The notes below the pieces were generated by a model that was given only the letters and a program-made list of their open reading frames with translations, was not told the origin of the DNA and did no database searches. Shown piece after piece: positions 5,574 to 5,978 of a DNA stretch of 5,978 nucleotides (within the stretch, counting starts at the first letter, position 1; every line of letters begins with the position of its first letter). Both the position numbers and the translations under genes were made by a program. This DNA is from Chloroflexota bacterium. Lineage in GTDB: Bacteria > Chloroflexota > UBA5177 > JANWHV01. The stretch covers positions 1-5,978 of the forward strand of contig JANWHO010000029.1 of the NCBI GenBank assembly GCA_025450375.1. The letters are read 5' to 3'.

Positions 5574-5978
5574 TCGCTTCCCTTGCCGCCCTCCCAGAGG
5601 AGTACTGGACTGTTCGGGGACCCGATCTGGCGAGGCTGCACGAGGAGCTTGGGCCACTCGTGAAGGCACGGCTCGGGCAGACCGATATCCTCTTCCTCCT
5701 CGGTCCGGAGGCTAACCGCTTCATCCTCCAGACCGAGCGGAGTGCATTTTCACACAACCTGGGCTGGGGCTGGGCGTTTGGCCGGACTTCCGGACCGCGG
5801 AACCTCCTTACCATGGACGGCGCGGAGCATCGCCGGCACCGGGATGCCCTCCACCCTGCCTTCGCGGCCCGCCGGATCGCCGACTATGTGCCGCGGATCG
5901 CCCGCGTGATTGACCGCCGCCTGGATACCTGGGCCTGGCGGGGGGTCGTGGACGTATACGAGGAAGCCCGGGTGATTG
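5570..5978 (+). CDS. Cytochrome P450, N-terminal part (cut by window edge)
   Basis: The visible 136 residues begin at GTG 5570, which overlaps the methyltransferase stop as GTGA, and stay open to the right edge. The region GPEANRFIL (45-53), FSHNLGW (60-66) and especially DGAEHRRHRDALHPAF (83-98) match the B-to-C helix part of P450 monooxygenases; the H-x-x-x-R at 87-91 is the usual heme-propionate contact. These enzymes use a Cys-ligated heme to oxidise small molecules or fatty acids. The I-helix, ExxR and Cys ligand lie outside the window, so intactness cannot be checked. No membrane anchor or signal peptide is seen, which fits a soluble bacterial P450. No Shine-Dalgarno precedes the GTG, consistent with translation by coupling to the upstream gene; the next Met is at 82, too deep to be a start. 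Clan and substrate remain open. Confidence 0.88.
   Translation, partial: MIASLAALPEEYWTVRGPDLARLHEELGPLVKARLGQTDILFLLGPEANRFILQTERSAFSHNLGWGWAFGRTSGPRNLLTMDGAEHRRHRDALHPAFAARRIADYVPRIARVIDRRLDTWAWRGVVDVYEEARVI

Noticed and set aside
5109..5814. Minus-strand open frames opposite the methyltransferase and P450 genes
   Set aside because: They overlap clear methyltransferase and P450 coding motifs and show no domain or ribosome binding site.

Overview
The window is GC-rich bacterial DNA with compact genes, Shine-Dalgarno sites and Sec-type export. The proteins recall Chloroflexota (Thermomicrobia-like) or other GC-rich, Gram-positive-like lineages: a double PRC-barrel protein, an expanded secreted DUF5666-like repeat protein and a short-start cytochrome P450. 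This placement is an inference from protein style, because no rRNA or other phylogenetic marker is present. I see no tRNA, rRNA, CRISPR array, transposase or phage gene.

Layout from left to right: (1) the 3' end of a LacZ-type GH2 beta-galactosidase (+ strand), entering from the left edge; (2) a perfect 15-bp hairpin that probably ends both this gene and the convergent gene beyond it; (3) a large minus-strand gene (597-3170) for an exported protein of about 857 residues, built from four long tandem units joined by Pro-rich linkers; (4) a 431-bp divergent intergenic region with several candidate regulatory repeats; (5) a plus-strand pair, a small zinc-ribbon protein with an Arg-rich tail followed by a protein with two PRC-barrel domains, closed by a perfect 17-bp hairpin; (6) a second plus-strand unit, a class I SAM-dependent methyltransferase whose stop codon overlaps the GTG start of a cytochrome P450 that runs off the right edge.

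How the genes may work together: the methyltransferase and P450 look translationally coupled and probably modify the same small molecule or lipid, but the substrate is not visible. The zinc-ribbon and PRC-barrel genes are probably co-transcribed, with unknown function. The secreted repeat protein stands alone with its own promoter region. Its architecture, four units (eight half-modules) with cysteine-bearing insertions confined to particular copies, is the least ordinary feature here. The window does not show an obvious defence system or mobile element.
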